Shown in pieces: positions 25,541 through 34,048 of a stretch of DNA of 64,000 nt (position 1 is its first letter; each line of letters begins with the position of its first letter). Source of the stretch: Pandoraea terrae (lineage in GTDB: Bacteria > Pseudomonadota > Gammaproteobacteria > Burkholderiales > Burkholderiaceae); the NCBI RefSeq assembly GCF_902459695.1, contig NZ_CABPRZ010000016.1, forward strand, positions 1 through 64,000. The letters are read 5' to 3'. The translations under genes were made by a program, and so were the position numbers. Below the pieces are notes generated by a model that worked only from the letters and a program-made list of their open reading frames with translations, ran no database searches and was not told where the DNA came from.

Positions 25541-26014
25541 TCATGATCTTGAATAAGTGCCGACAAGCTCGGCCTTGTCGAGCACGTGACCGCGCATGGC
25601 ACGTTCGAGTTCGTCCTTGGTCGGTTCATCGAGGTCGGGCAGGGCAACGTTCAATGCGTACAACTTGAAGAAGTAGCGGTGCCGGCCAATCGGTGGGCAC
25701 GGACCGCCGTAGCCGGTCAGGTCCCAGTCGTTGCGGCCCTCACGCGTGCCGGCGGGCAATTCATCCGTGCGCACGTCTTCGATGAGTCCTGTACTGTCCG
25801 ATGGCAGATTGTAGAGGACCCAGTGCGACCATACGGTCTTTGGCGCGGCGGGGTCGGGCGCATCGGGATCGTCGACGATCAACGCCAGGCTGCGCGTGCC
25901 GGGGGGGACATCCTGCCAGGCCAGCGCAGGCGAACGGTTGGCGCCGTCGCAGGTAAAGCGTGCTGCCAGCGGCGCACCATTGGTGAACGCATCGGACGTC
26001 AGGCGCAGGCTCAT
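25541..26014 (-). CDS. YbhB/YbcL family Raf-kinase-inhibitor-like protein
   Basis: 157 residues with the PEBP fold signatures: FTCDGANRSPALAWQDVPPGTRSLALIVDDPDAPDP, WVLYNLPSD, and YGGPCPPIGRHRYFFKLYAL. The anion-pocket residues (DDPDAP, GPCPPxGxHRY) are intact. It has no signal peptide and is cytoplasmic. Biological role in bacteria is not settled. It is 10 bases downstream of the GcvR-like gene and probably co-transcribed with it. Confidence 0.9.
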   Translation of the reverse strand: MSLRLTSDAFTNGAPLAARFTCDGANRSPALAWQDVPPGTRSLALIVDDPDAPDPAAPKTVWSHWVLYNLPSDSTGLIEDVRTDELPAGTREGRNDWDLTGYGGPCPPIGRHRYFFKLYALNVALPDLDEPTKDELERAMRGHVLDKAELVGTYSRS

Positions 26015-26024
26015 GGCCGGTACC

Positions 26025-26567
26025 TCACGCGGCGGCGGCCTGATCGAGCCGGACGTCGAGCGCGACGTCGACCATCAGGTCGTTAGCCAGGCTTTCCAGC
26101 ACGTGGCGAAGTTCTTCGGTCGACACGTTGCCGGGCACTTGCAACCGCGCGCTCGCGCGGAACAGGGTGCCGCCCGCCATGGATCCGTCAACGCACTCCG
26201 TGGTCAATTCCTCGATGCTCACGCCGCGCGAGTAAAGCACGTGCGAAATTTCCTTGACGATGCCGGGGCGGTCCTGCCCCACGAGGTCGAGTTGCAGCAG
26301 CCGCGCGGCGGCCGGGGCGCCCGACGTGCCGCCTTGTGTAACGAATACGCGCAGGCCTTGCGTTTCCAGGGCCTGCAATCCGGCTTTCAAGGTTTCGACC
26401 TGCGCTTCCGGGACTTGCAGATGAACGATGCCGGCGAACTGTCCGGCGAGATTGGCCAGGCGGCTTTCGAGCCAGTTGGCGCCGGCAGCGGCGGCCTGGT
26501 CGGCGATCGCGTTGACCAGGCCGGGGCGGTCCGGGCCGACCACATTCAGAATCAGGGACGTCGTCAT
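26025..26567 (-). CDS. Tandem ACT-domain protein, GcvR-like
   Basis: 180 residues with two ACT domains: LILNVVGPDRPGLVNAIADQAAAAG at the start and LLQLDLVGQDRPGIVKEISHVLYSRG near residue 100. The (V/L)-x-x-D-R-P-G-(L/I)-V motifs are typical of amino-acid-binding regulators of the glycine cleavage regulator (GcvR) type. It is probably a cytoplasmic regulatory protein. The ATG at 26567 directly opens the first ACT domain. It lies upstream of the YbhB-like gene. Confidence 0.85.
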   Translation of the reverse strand: MTTSLILNVVGPDRPGLVNAIADQAAAAGANWLESRLANLAGQFAGIVHLQVPEAQVETLKAGLQALETQGLRVFVTQGGTSGAPAAARLLQLDLVGQDRPGIVKEISHVLYSRGVSIEELTTECVDGSMAGGTLFRASARLQVPGNVSTEELRHVLESLANDLMVDVALDVRLDQAAAA

Positions 26568-26686
26568 GGGGCGCTCCGTCAATGGATGGGCATCGTGCCA
26601 TGCGACGCCGGCGGCGCCGCACTCACTCCAGTGTAGTGCAATCGCGGCGCTCGCCGTCAATCCGGATTCAGCACACAGTTGCCGCG

Positions 26687-27055
26687 TCAGCGCGTGACGT
26701 CGTCCGTGCTGTCCTGGCCCGTTGCATCGCCGGCATCCGCGGCGTGACGCAGGTCGCTTTCGAGACTGCTGACGCGGTGTGCTACGAGGTCGATCGCCGG
26801 ACGCGCCATGCCTTGCTTGTCGGTCCACACCCGCGGGGTAAGGGCGCCGGTCACGGTGAGGGCATCGCCCTCGTCAAGCGCGCGTAACGCGGCGCACGGT
26901 TGCGCGCCGAACGCGATGACATTGACGACGACCGCCTCGCCGTCGCCATCGCCGGCGTTGGCCCGCACGCGTGCGGTCACATAGACGGAACCATGCTGGC
27001 CCGTGCGCTCGTGTGCGGCGTCGAGCAGCCGTCCCGTTATCCTGCCTTCAATCAT
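26687..27055 (-). CDS. Short single-stranded DNA-binding (SSB-like) protein
   Basis: 122 residues of OB fold: IEGRITGRLLDAAHERTGQHGSVYVTARVRANAG, VVVNVIAFGAQPCAALRALDEGDALTVTGAL. It resembles SSB but is shorter than the usual 160-180 residues and lacks the acidic C-terminal tip (D-D-x-I-P-F) that recruits partners; it ends DDVTR. It is probably an accessory SSB, not the main one. Confidence 0.72.
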   Translation of the reverse strand: MIEGRITGRLLDAAHERTGQHGSVYVTARVRANAGDGDGEAVVVNVIAFGAQPCAALRALDEGDALTVTGALTPRVWTDKQGMARPAIDLVAHRVSSLESDLRHAADAGDATGQDSTDDVTR

Positions 27056-27193
27056 TTCGTTCTCATTTGCGCGCCGGCGCGCGCCGGACCCGCATCATGC
27101 GGGATTGGGGGATCGGCGGTGCGGCGAAAGCGCCATTATCGCGCGCGAGCGCCGGAGCGCGAAAGCGAATTCCATGAAAAAAGCGGCGGGGAT

Positions 27194-27245
27194 GGATGTC
27201 AAGCGGACGCCTTCGTCACGGATGACGAATTTCGGGATGTCAAGC
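27194..27245. repeat. Direct repeats flanking an inverted repeat
   Basis: GGATGTCAAGC occurs at 27194-27204 and 27235-27245. Between them TTCGTCA-CGGA-TGACGAA (27212-27229) is a perfect inverted repeat. The minus strand of each direct repeat contains TTGACA. It lies in a 244-base spacer between the YbaK-like and SSB-like genes. Possibly regulatory. Confidence 0.45.
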
Positions 27246-27299
27246 CTGCGCGCCAGCGGGTCATGGCCGGCGCGCAGCGGGGTGCGGCAAGCTCGGGCC

Positions 27300-27785
27300 T
27301 CAGTGCCGCAGGTCGTGCATGCGATGCGAGAAACGCGCCTTTTCGGCTTGTTCCATCAGGCGCATGAACTGATCTGTCTGCATGTGGATGAGCGCTTCGT
27401 GATCGCCTGCCTCGAAATAGATATCCGGCAAACTGGCGAGGCTTTCGTCCATCAGCGTCATCATGCCGTAGGCGGTGCCGATCGGCGGAATGGCGCCGAC
27501 TTCGCAGTCCTTGAACGTTTCACGGACATCGGCTTCCTTGGCCAGCGTCAGCCGTCGGCCGGTTTGCGCCCAGAGTTTGGACAGGCGTAGATGATGGGTG
27601 GATGGCAGCACGGCGGCGACGTAGCCGAGTTCGTCTTCGAGCAGGATCGTCTTGGCGAGGCGGTCGCCCGGGATATGGGCCGCTTCGGCGGTTTCGATGC
27701 TGCTGTAGCTGTGCGGGTGGCGGACCACTTCGTATTGCGCGCCGGCATTGCGCAGACAGGCCTCCAGGGTGGATGCAATCGACAT
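27300..27785 (-). CDS. YbaK/ProX-type aminoacyl-tRNA deacylase
   Basis: 161 residues. The fold is recognised by ETAEAAHIPGDRLAKTILLEDELGYVAAVLP, with the conserved Lys in DRLAKTI, and by CEVGAIPPIGTAYGM. Family members remove wrongly attached amino acids from tRNA in trans. The start at 27785 lies after a GAGGAGG ribosome site. The sequence is complete and all key residues look intact. Confidence 0.87.
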   Translation of the reverse strand: MSIASTLEACLRNAGAQYEVVRHPHSYSSIETAEAAHIPGDRLAKTILLEDELGYVAAVLPSTHHLRLSKLWAQTGRRLTLAKEADVRETFKDCEVGAIPPIGTAYGMMTLMDESLASLPDIYFEAGDHEALIHMQTDQFMRLMEQAEKARFSHRMHDLRH

Positions 27786-27914
27786 GAGAAACCTCCTCTC
27801 GAACGATCCGGCCGCCGTTGATGCGCCGGCGGCCCGGGTTTTCAGCATAGGGCGCTTTGGCGGCGATGCAAGGTGAAAAAATTAACACCGCCAGTGAGCG
27901 CTCGCCAACCGGGC

Positions 27915-28574
27915 TTATTGGCCCCACCGAGCATGCGCGGTGAGTACGCACTGCGCAACTGCGATACCAAGCGCTGCGCCGGCAAGCACGTCGCTGACCC
28001 AGTGAAAGTTAGCGCCCACCTGCCCGAACGCGGTCAGCACGATCGCGAGTGCGCACAAAAGCCGCAATCGGGGATGGCGCACCGCGATGACGGTGCAGCA
28101 GGCCAGCAACAGCGACAGGTGGCCGGACGGAAACGCGGAATAGGCGGCATCGCCGCCCGCAAACAGCCGGAATTCGAACACGCCGTTGGCAATGAACGAC
28201 GGGTTGTTGTGGACCCAGGTTTCGGGCCAGGTGCGGCCGAAGATGAATTTGAGCGCGAGTTTGGCGAAGCTGGCGCTTACCACGGCGACCGACGTCAGCC
28301 ATAACGTAAGCGCCCACCCCGGCAGACGTCTTCGCCAGACGTATGCAGCGCTCGAGACGAGTAGCACCGGCGCTCCGAGCGCAAATAGCGGAGTGGGAAT
28401 GTCGCTTGCGAGGATCACCCAACGATTGCCGTGCGTGAGCGCATGGGCGGCAAGCGAGACGGGGCGGTCGAGCCAAGCGATGGCCGCCGGCGCGAGCAGC
28501 AGGCAGACCAGGCTTGCGAACCACCACGCGCGGGCGCGTGAGGCAGGCGGGACGACGGGTATTGTCGATGGCAT
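27915..28574 (-). CDS. PAP2-family membrane phosphatase
   Basis: 219 residues with about six membrane helices. The three phosphatase motifs are visible: KLALKFIFGRTWP (K-x6-R-P), AFPSGHLSL (P-S-G-H) and GANFHWVSDVLAG (H-x3-D). It probably dephosphorylates a lipid such as undecaprenyl pyrophosphate or phosphatidic acid at the inner membrane. No operon partner on the same strand. Confidence 0.88.
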   Translation of the reverse strand: MPSTIPVVPPASRARAWWFASLVCLLLAPAAIAWLDRPVSLAAHALTHGNRWVILASDIPTPLFALGAPVLLVSSAAYVWRRRLPGWALTLWLTSVAVVSASFAKLALKFIFGRTWPETWVHNNPSFIANGVFEFRLFAGGDAAYSAFPSGHLSLLLACCTVIAVRHPRLRLLCALAIVLTAFGQVGANFHWVSDVLAGAALGIAVAQCVLTAHARWGQ

Positions 28575-28938
28575 GGCGACAGCAAAAGAGGACGGGCGGC
28601 CGGTGGCAAGACAATCGTCCCGGCGGTAATCGTCCCGACACGTGGGCGACGCATATTGTAGGCACCGTTGTGTGACAGCGGCGTTGGCTCGGCTGCACTA
28701 CGGGGGAAATGCCGGTTCGGCGGGGGCGGCGCAGTCCGATCTTTGGCAAGGAATGGAAAGATTCTTTGCGAGAGCAGGGCGCAACGTCCTACAATCGTCC
28801 CCTATGTCGCGGGTTGCGCCGTGGCCGATGGCGACCATCCCGCGCTTCACGAGGCAGGGTAGTCGGGGCAGTGTCGCGGGTGTGTTTGCAAGCACTGACT
28901 GACATCGATAGAAAAACAGAGACGTTCAGGGGGCCGCA
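28575..28938. other. Divergent intergenic region with candidate promoter
   Basis: This 364-base spacer separates the PAP2 gene (minus) from the Mrr-like gene (plus). TTGCGA (28766-28771) and TACAAT (28790-28795) 18 bases apart are a candidate sigma-70 promoter for the latter. The block AATCGTCCC occurs three times (about 28613, 28628, 28793). No gene is visible. Confidence 0.35.
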
Positions 28939-30591
28939 GTGAATCGGGGATTTGTCAGCACGATCGATAGGATTTCGCGCGAATTTTGGCGCGCGGCACA
29001 CGCGCGTCAGCAACAGCGGGAAAAGGCCGAGACGGGCGGATTGCAAGCCGTGCGCGATGCCGAGCGTGCGCGGCGCGCGTACGAAGAAGCGCCCGGCGCA
29101 GACGAGGCCGCGCGACAGAAAGCATTCGCAGCGATGCGGCATGCCGAGACGGCGGCCGAGACGGCGCGTGCCCAATATGCGTTCAAGTTACGTGAGCACT
29201 TGCTGGCGGAGGGATTGGCGCGCGACGTGCGCATTCCGCCGGCCGAATTGCGCGCGCGGGCGACGCCGCCGCCGGCAGACTTCTCGAACTTGCCGAAGGT
29301 CACGCCGAAGCCGGAATGGTCCGCCTATCAACCGGAAAAGCCGGGGCGCCTTGCGTTGGCGATGCCGGGGGCGAGCGCGCGCTTTGAGGCGGCAGTGGCC
29401 CGCGCGCGCAGCGAGTTCGTGCATGCCGAGCGTGAACACGAAGCCTCGAAGATTCGCCGCAACCACGGCACGACCATCAAGCAGTTGGCGCATCAGAAAC
29501 TGACGGAGGTGCTGCGTGCGGAAGCCGCTGCGCAAAACGCTGCAGTCGCGGAGTTCGAGGGCGCACTGTTGCGCGCCGAGGCAGACGCGGTGGCGTGCTA
29601 CGCGCGCATCGTGTTGAGCCGCAGCCCCTATCCGGCGGGCTTCATGCAGACGCTCGCTGCGCAATACGTGAACGAATCGCGCCTGCTTGTCGTCGGGTAC
29701 GACGTGCCCGCATGCGACGCGGCGGTGCCGATCGCGGCATCGTATCGTCATGACGTGCACGACGACCGCATTGTCGCAGTCGCCGCGCCTGAAGCGGCGC
29801 GCGCCGCGGCGTACGCGTCGGTCGTAGGGCAGGTCGCGCTGCGTTCGTTGCACGAATTGTTCGCCGTCGATGCATTGCGCATGGTCGATGCGATCGTATT
29901 CAATGCCTATGCCGACGCCGGCGCGCCGGATCCCGCGGGTGTGGCGGCGCGTGCGTGCATCGCGAGCGTGCATGTCAGCCGCGCGGAGTTTGGCGCGCTC
30001 GTGTGGGAAACCGGTGATCCGCCAATGGCGGTCGATGCCGCGACGCAGCTTGGCCGGTTGCGCGCGCGCCTGTCGGCAGCGCCTGCCGCGCTCGCGCCGG
30101 TGATGCCGTTCGTCGAGATCAATATGACGCGCGCCGTGACCGATGCCGATGTCATGGTGGACCGCCGTCTGAATCTGATGGCGCTGCCGGCGAAGGATTT
30201 CACGCAGGTCATGTTCCATCTGCTGTGTTCGCTTGCATTGGAAAGTGCGCCGCCGCAACCGTCGGAGGACGGTAGCCACGAACTGCGGGCGTACGACCCG
30301 CACCCGATCTTCGGCGGCGACGTGGTCGTGCACGTCAAGCGGCAGGCGGCGAAGCTGGACGCGGCGGCTGTGCGCGCGGTGATCGCCGAGATGCAGAAGA
30401 TCGGCGCCGCACGGGGCATGTTGCTGACCACTGCGGCACTGGATGAAGGTGTCGAGGAGTTGGCGCGCAATCATCGCGTGGAACTGCTCGCGGGGCACAA
30501 TCTTGTATTCCTGATGAATGAGAATGCGGGCGTCGAGGCCAGCGTCGACGTGCCGGCAGACTGGCGCGATGCTGCGCCCGCGGCGGCGTGA
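28939..30591 (+). CDS. Mrr-like restriction-endonuclease-fold protein
   Basis: 550 residues from a GTG start. The first 230 residues are strongly helical and Ala/Arg/Glu-rich (coiled-coil-like). The last 130 residues resemble the Mrr nuclease domain: FTQVMFHLLCSLAL, GGDVVVHVKRQ (core beta strands), AVIAEMQKIGAARGMLLTT, LARNHRVELLAGHNLVFL. The expected (E/Q)-x-K active site reads H-V-K. It is cytoplasmic and stands alone, with no methylase nearby, so it is not an obvious restriction-modification enzyme. Possibly a conserved Burkholderiales gene; whether it cuts DNA is uncertain. Confidence 0.7.
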   Translation: MNRGFVSTIDRISREFWRAAHARQQQREKAETGGLQAVRDAERARRAYEEAPGADEAARQKAFAAMRHAETAAETARAQYAFKLREHLLAEGLARDVRIPPAELRARATPPPADFSNLPKVTPKPEWSAYQPEKPGRLALAMPGASARFEAAVARARSEFVHAEREHEASKIRRNHGTTIKQLAHQKLTEVLRAEAAAQNAAVAEFEGALLRAEADAVACYARIVLSRSPYPAGFMQTLAAQYVNESRLLVVGYDVPACDAAVPIAASYRHDVHDDRIVAVAAPEAARAAAYASVVGQVALRSLHELFAVDALRMVDAIVFNAYADAGAPDPAGVAARACIASVHVSRAEFGALVWETGDPPMAVDAATQLGRLRARLSAAPAALAPVMPFVEINMTRAVTDADVMVDRRLNLMALPAKDFTQVMFHLLCSLALESAPPQPSEDGSHELRAYDPHPIFGGDVVVHVKRQAAKLDAAAVRAVIAEMQKIGAARGMLLTTAALDEGVEELARNHRVELLAGHNLVFLMNENAGVEASVDVPADWRDAAPAAA

Positions 30592-30797
30592 AACGGCGGA
30601 CATCCCGAAGCATTTGAAGCCGTACGCGCCGCAACTTTCGGCCGCCGGCCGGGCAGGTGGCATGAACGTACGTCAGCCGTGATTCGCGGTGGCATCGTGG
30701 CCTCATCGATTTGCGCTTCGTTGGGTCTTTTCAAGGCGCCATTGCAGCCGTATGCTGACATGCATCCTTGAATCGGGTCAGCCTACGGAGCGTTTCG

Positions 30798-31433
30798 ATG
30801 TACCTGCCCACCGCTTTTCGCGACGATCGCCCCGAAGTCGCTCACGACGTCATTCGCCGTCATCCGCTTGGCCTGCTGGTCAGTGCCGGCAGCGGTGGCC
30901 TGCTGGCCGATCCACTGCCGTTTCTCGTTTATCCGGAAGAGGGCGAGTTTGGCACGCTGCGTGCGCACTTGGCGCGCGCGAATCCGCACTGGCAGGTCCT
31001 GTCCTCGGTGGACGAGTGTATGGTGGCGTTCATGGCCGAGCAGGCGTATGTTTCGCCCGCCTGGTATGCCGCCAAACGCGAACACGGCAAGGTCGTGCCG
31101 ACCTGGAACTACGCCGCGGTGCACGCATGGGGGAAGCCGCGCGTGATTGAGGATGCTGCCTGGCTGCGCCGGTTGCTGAACGACCTGACGCACTCGCAGG
31201 AGTCGCATCGCCTGGAACCGTGGCACGTGGACGATGCACCGGCCGACTATCTTGAAGTCATGGTGGGGGCGATCGTTGGCGTGGAAATTCCGATCCGCCG
31301 GCTGGAAGGCAAGTTCAAGGCGAGCCAGAATCGTCCGGCGGCCGATCGCGCGGGTGTGGTGGAGGGCCTGCGCGCAGACGGGGCCGCAGCGATGGCGGCG
31401 CTCGTAGAAGCGCGTGGTCAGGGCAAGCTGTAA
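30798..31433 (+). CDS. PaiB-like FMN-binding regulatory protein
   Basis: 211 residues with family blocks MYLPTAFRD, HPLGLLVS, ADPLPFLV, AYVSPAWYA, VPTWNYAAVHAWG and KFKASQNRP. This split-barrel family includes Bacillus PaiB and is described as FMN-binding negative regulators. GGAG lies 8 bases before the ATG at 30798. Cytoplasmic; role probably in stress or heme/flavin-linked regulation. Confidence 0.87.
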   Translation: MYLPTAFRDDRPEVAHDVIRRHPLGLLVSAGSGGLLADPLPFLVYPEEGEFGTLRAHLARANPHWQVLSSVDECMVAFMAEQAYVSPAWYAAKREHGKVVPTWNYAAVHAWGKPRVIEDAAWLRRLLNDLTHSQESHRLEPWHVDDAPADYLEVMVGAIVGVEIPIRRLEGKFKASQNRPAADRAGVVEGLRADGAAAMAALVEARGQGKL

Positions 31434-31517
31434 ACGCCTGAAAGATTTGTTGTCCGGTGATTCGCGACCCGTGAGCGAATGCGCGCTTACAATGCGGCAT
31501 CCACACCGGCCAACACC

Positions 31518-31667
31518 ATGAGACTTCTCCTTACCCTTCTCGTGCTCCTGTTGTGCGTGCTTCTCTTCGAAGAGGCATGGCTGCCGTCTGCACAAGCTGA
31601 CGAATGCGGCGACCTTGCCCCGGCGCAAACCCTGCAGTGCGCCGCCGGGCTCGGCACAGGCGAATAA
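31518..31667 (+). CDS. Small putative secreted peptide
   Basis: 49 codons: a Leu-rich signal peptide (MRLLLTLLVLLLCVLLF) ends near AQA (residue 27), leaving a 22-residue mature part with two Cys (DECGDLAPAQTLQCAAGL). The ribosome site is poor. Codon bias looks coding but length limits confidence. Confidence 0.4.
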   Translation: MRLLLTLLVLLLCVLLFEEAWLPSAQADECGDLAPAQTLQCAAGLGTGE

Positions 31668-31750
31668 CGCAAACCCTCCGACGCCGCTTCGGCTACAATC
31701 GCAGGCCCACGAATTCCCTTGGGGCCTGTGAACAGGCCCTAAGCAGTGCA

Positions 31751-32644
31751 ATGAATCGCAGTCAGCAGGACAGGGTCGTACGAAAGCGGCCGGGCAAGGT
31801 CAGGTTGCAGTGCTTGAGCGTGTTGGGGATCGCATTGGCCTTCCCCGCGTGGGCCGCGCCAACGCAATGCGGTGCACATTACTGGGCCGGCGCAGCACCG
31901 GACATCGTCAATGCACGCGTGGCTTCGCAGACGCGGGAAGTCTGTTTCAGCGCGTTTGGCGTGATGCATTCGGGCGTAACACGCACACCGCTCTGGTCTG
32001 CAGAGCATCTCACGCGCGAGCGGCTCGACGCGGCGCGCGACATGTCCCGCGTCAACAATTTCCACTCGGAACCTGCGCTACCCTTGACAGAGCGGGCAGA
32101 GCTGAAGGACTACGTACGTTCGGGCTATGACCGGGGGCACATGGCGCCATCGGCGGATATGCCTGATGCGCGCGCGCAGCAGGAGAGTTTCTCGCTGTCG
32201 AACATGGTGCCGCAGAACCCGGAGAACAATCGTTACCTCTGGGCGGGAATCGAATCGAGCGTGCGCTATCTGGCACAGCAGCGCGGCGACTTGTACGTGA
32301 TCACCGGACCGCTGTTCAAAGGCGCGCAACTGACACAGCTGAACGGTCGCGTCATGGTCCCGTCGCAGTTGTACAAAATTGTGTACGATCCGCGCCGTCA
32401 GCAAGCGTCAGCCTATCTTGCCACGAACGAGGCGACAGGCGATTATGCGGTCGTGACGGTGGCCGATCTCGAGAAACTCGCCGGCATCGACTTTTTTCCC
32501 GAGATGCCCGCGCGCGTGAAATCGACGCTGTGGCGTCTGCCGGCGCCAAAGGCGCATGAGGGTGGCCGCAAGCGCGACCCGAAGATGCCGTCCTATCGCG
32601 AAATCAACACCGTGCTCGACTTCCTGCGCACGCTCCTCAATTGA
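31751..32644 (+). CDS. Secreted DNA/RNA non-specific endonuclease (NucA-like)
   Basis: 297 residues. After a basic start, a hydrophobic segment ending AWA-A (about residue 35) acts as a signal peptide. The beta-beta-alpha metal nuclease motif is GYDRGHMAPSADM with catalytic His, and NMVPQNPENNRYLWAGIES carries the metal-binding Asn. The Arg-Gly-His core is intact, so it should be active in the periplasm or outside the cell. It follows a small secreted ORF and precedes a short hypothetical gene. Confidence 0.9.
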   Translation: MNRSQQDRVVRKRPGKVRLQCLSVLGIALAFPAWAAPTQCGAHYWAGAAPDIVNARVASQTREVCFSAFGVMHSGVTRTPLWSAEHLTRERLDAARDMSRVNNFHSEPALPLTERAELKDYVRSGYDRGHMAPSADMPDARAQQESFSLSNMVPQNPENNRYLWAGIESSVRYLAQQRGDLYVITGPLFKGAQLTQLNGRVMVPSQLYKIVYDPRRQQASAYLATNEATGDYAVVTVADLEKLAGIDFFPEMPARVKSTLWRLPAPKAHEGGRKRDPKMPSYREINTVLDFLRTLLN

Positions 32645-32658
32645 CCTCGGAGACCGCC

Positions 32659-32934
32659 ATGGCCGGCACCCGCCACGATACGCAGCTCTTCACGCCGTTC
32701 GCGAACGAGGCCGATGCCCTGAGCGTGGGCGAGTTGTCCGTCGAGAATCACACCGACCGGGTGACGATCTTCGGCAATCTGGAGATTACGCGGGGCGCCG
32801 CGGGGTTGCAGCAGGCCAAAGCGCTCAAGATGGTTCTGGACGCCGTGGTGGCGGCGCTCGAGTCTGGCGTGCCCGCGACGGACGACGTGCCGGCGGCAAC
32901 CGTGAAGAAGGTCGTCAATCCGTTCGGCGAGTAA
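32659..32934 (+). CDS. Conserved small hypothetical protein
   Basis: 91 residues from the ATG at 32659, preceded by CTCGGAGA. The sequence reads SVGELSVENHTDRVTIFGNLEITRGAAGLQQAKALKMVLDAVVAAL; no signal or membrane segment. It begins 14 bases after the nuclease stop, so it is probably co-transcribed. Function unknown. Confidence 0.7.
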   Translation: MAGTRHDTQLFTPFANEADALSVGELSVENHTDRVTIFGNLEITRGAAGLQQAKALKMVLDAVVAALESGVPATDDVPAATVKKVVNPFGE

Positions 32935-33496
32935 CTGGCGGCCAATAAGCCGCAAAGGTGCCGCCTGATCAGATAACCATGGCTTGGGTATGGTTACCCC
33001 CGGCCTCGATCGTCGCAAAATCAGCACGTTTGCGGCGCGTCCGCCAGTTTGAGACGTTCTTCGACACAATCGATGGTGCGGTGCAATAGAGGGTTTCCAC
33101 GTCCCCCTTTTCTCGGCGTGTGCGCCTGATAACCGCTGAATTCCTTCGGCTTTTCGTGGCGCGCGGTGTGCGCGTTGCGCGCGTTGTGCCGGGATGCGCG
33201 CGCTGCGCATCGCAAGGCTTCATGCGGGTTTGCGCGACACATTGTCGCACCTGCGACAATGTGTCGCATTGACAGGGCGTGCCGCAGAATCGATTTCGAC
33301 CGGCATTCGGGATTCATGACGACGAAATTCGCGCGCCATTTGCCGTTGGAATGGGGGTGCCGATTTCGTGCGACGCAGCACCGAAAGGGGGTTTACGGAA
33401 AAAACGAGAGGCGCATACTACCTACGCAGACACAGTGATTGTCTTTAACAATCGCTGAAGAGATTGAGCCGAGCACTACACAACGAGAGGTAACTT
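32935..33496. other. Long intergenic region before small membrane protein gene
   Basis: No convincing gene lies in these 562 bases. A striking perfect 16-bp inverted repeat is at 33234-33267. Further on, GATTGT-CTTTA-ACAATC (33436-33452) is a small hairpin close to the ribosome site GAGAGGT of the 33497 gene. The last 100 bases are richer in A and may be an untranslated leader. Confidence 0.45.
33234..33267. repeat. Perfect 16-bp inverted repeat
   Basis: GCGACACATTGTCGCA is followed, after only CC, by its exact reverse complement. Each arm itself contains TGTCGC and GCGACA elements, making a nested palindrome. No T-run follows on either strand, so an operator or recombination site fits better than a terminator. 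Confidence 0.75.
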
Positions 33497-33682
33497 ATGC
33501 ACATCCGTTGGAAAAAAGTGTATTCGAGTGGATGGGGCACGATTCATCACGAAGCCCCCCGTACGGTCCCTAGCGCGACGGAACGCCAGCAGACCTTTCA
33601 ACGTCTTTTGACGGTCCTGATTACCCTGAGTTTGGGTGGCTTCGTGCTGATGACCGTCGGCGCGGCACTCGTCGGGAAATAA
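33497..33682 (+). CDS. Small single-pass membrane protein, MxIRWxKxYS type
   Basis: 61 residues: a polar N-terminus (MHIRWKKVYSSGWGTIHHEA) and one C-terminal membrane helix (LLTVLITLSLGGFVLMTVGAALVG). The ribosome site GAGAGGT is 6-7 bases upstream. The N-terminal motif recurs in the protein at 34049-34216, so the two are paralogues. Function unknown. Confidence 0.72.
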   Translation: MHIRWKKVYSSGWGTIHHEAPRTVPSATERQQTFQRLLTVLITLSLGGFVLMTVGAALVGK

Positions 33683-33703
33683 TACCTCTCAGATTCGTTT
33701 TGC

Positions 33704-33729
33704 GCGCCGCGCCCACTCAGGCGCGGCGC
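33704..33729. terminator. GC hairpin after small membrane protein gene
   Basis: A 10-bp stem (GCGCCGCGCC / GGCGCGGCGC) with loop CACTCA starts 21 bases after the 33497-33682 stop. There is no T-run, so terminator status is probable only. Confidence 0.5.
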
Positions 33730-34048
33730 TCGCGCAACGATTTCATCTTTGCCGGACCTGATGCGCACTACGTGTCAGGACGCGCACATCGCTATTTTCA
33801 ACATTCCTGAAGTGCATTGTTCGGAATTTCCGCAACAATGCTATCTGTGTTTCCCCGTTTATCCCCCGCGGACATCCTTGAGGATGGTAATTGCGCTCGC
33901 CTATTGCATTCCCGCCAGAATAGTGCGATCTTCGAGACGAAAATTGATGTAAGAAAAATTAGGACTTTTCCGACGGGATTAATCCGAATTGCGTCTGGTG
34001 CTGAAAGTTTTGAAGATGAGTCAAAAGAATGAACTAGCGAGGTGTGCA
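33730..34048. other. AT-richer intergenic spacer
   Basis: This spacer is visibly richer in A and T than its surroundings. It contains an imperfect palindrome GCATTGTT...AACAATGC (33812-33839) with an inner CGG/CCG stem. No coding sequence is supported. Confidence 0.4.

Noticed and set aside
28572-30663. Minus-strand frame (491 codons) opposite the Mrr-like gene
   Set aside because: Arg/His-rich antisense with no motif; the plus frame has the nuclease-fold block and correct codon bias.
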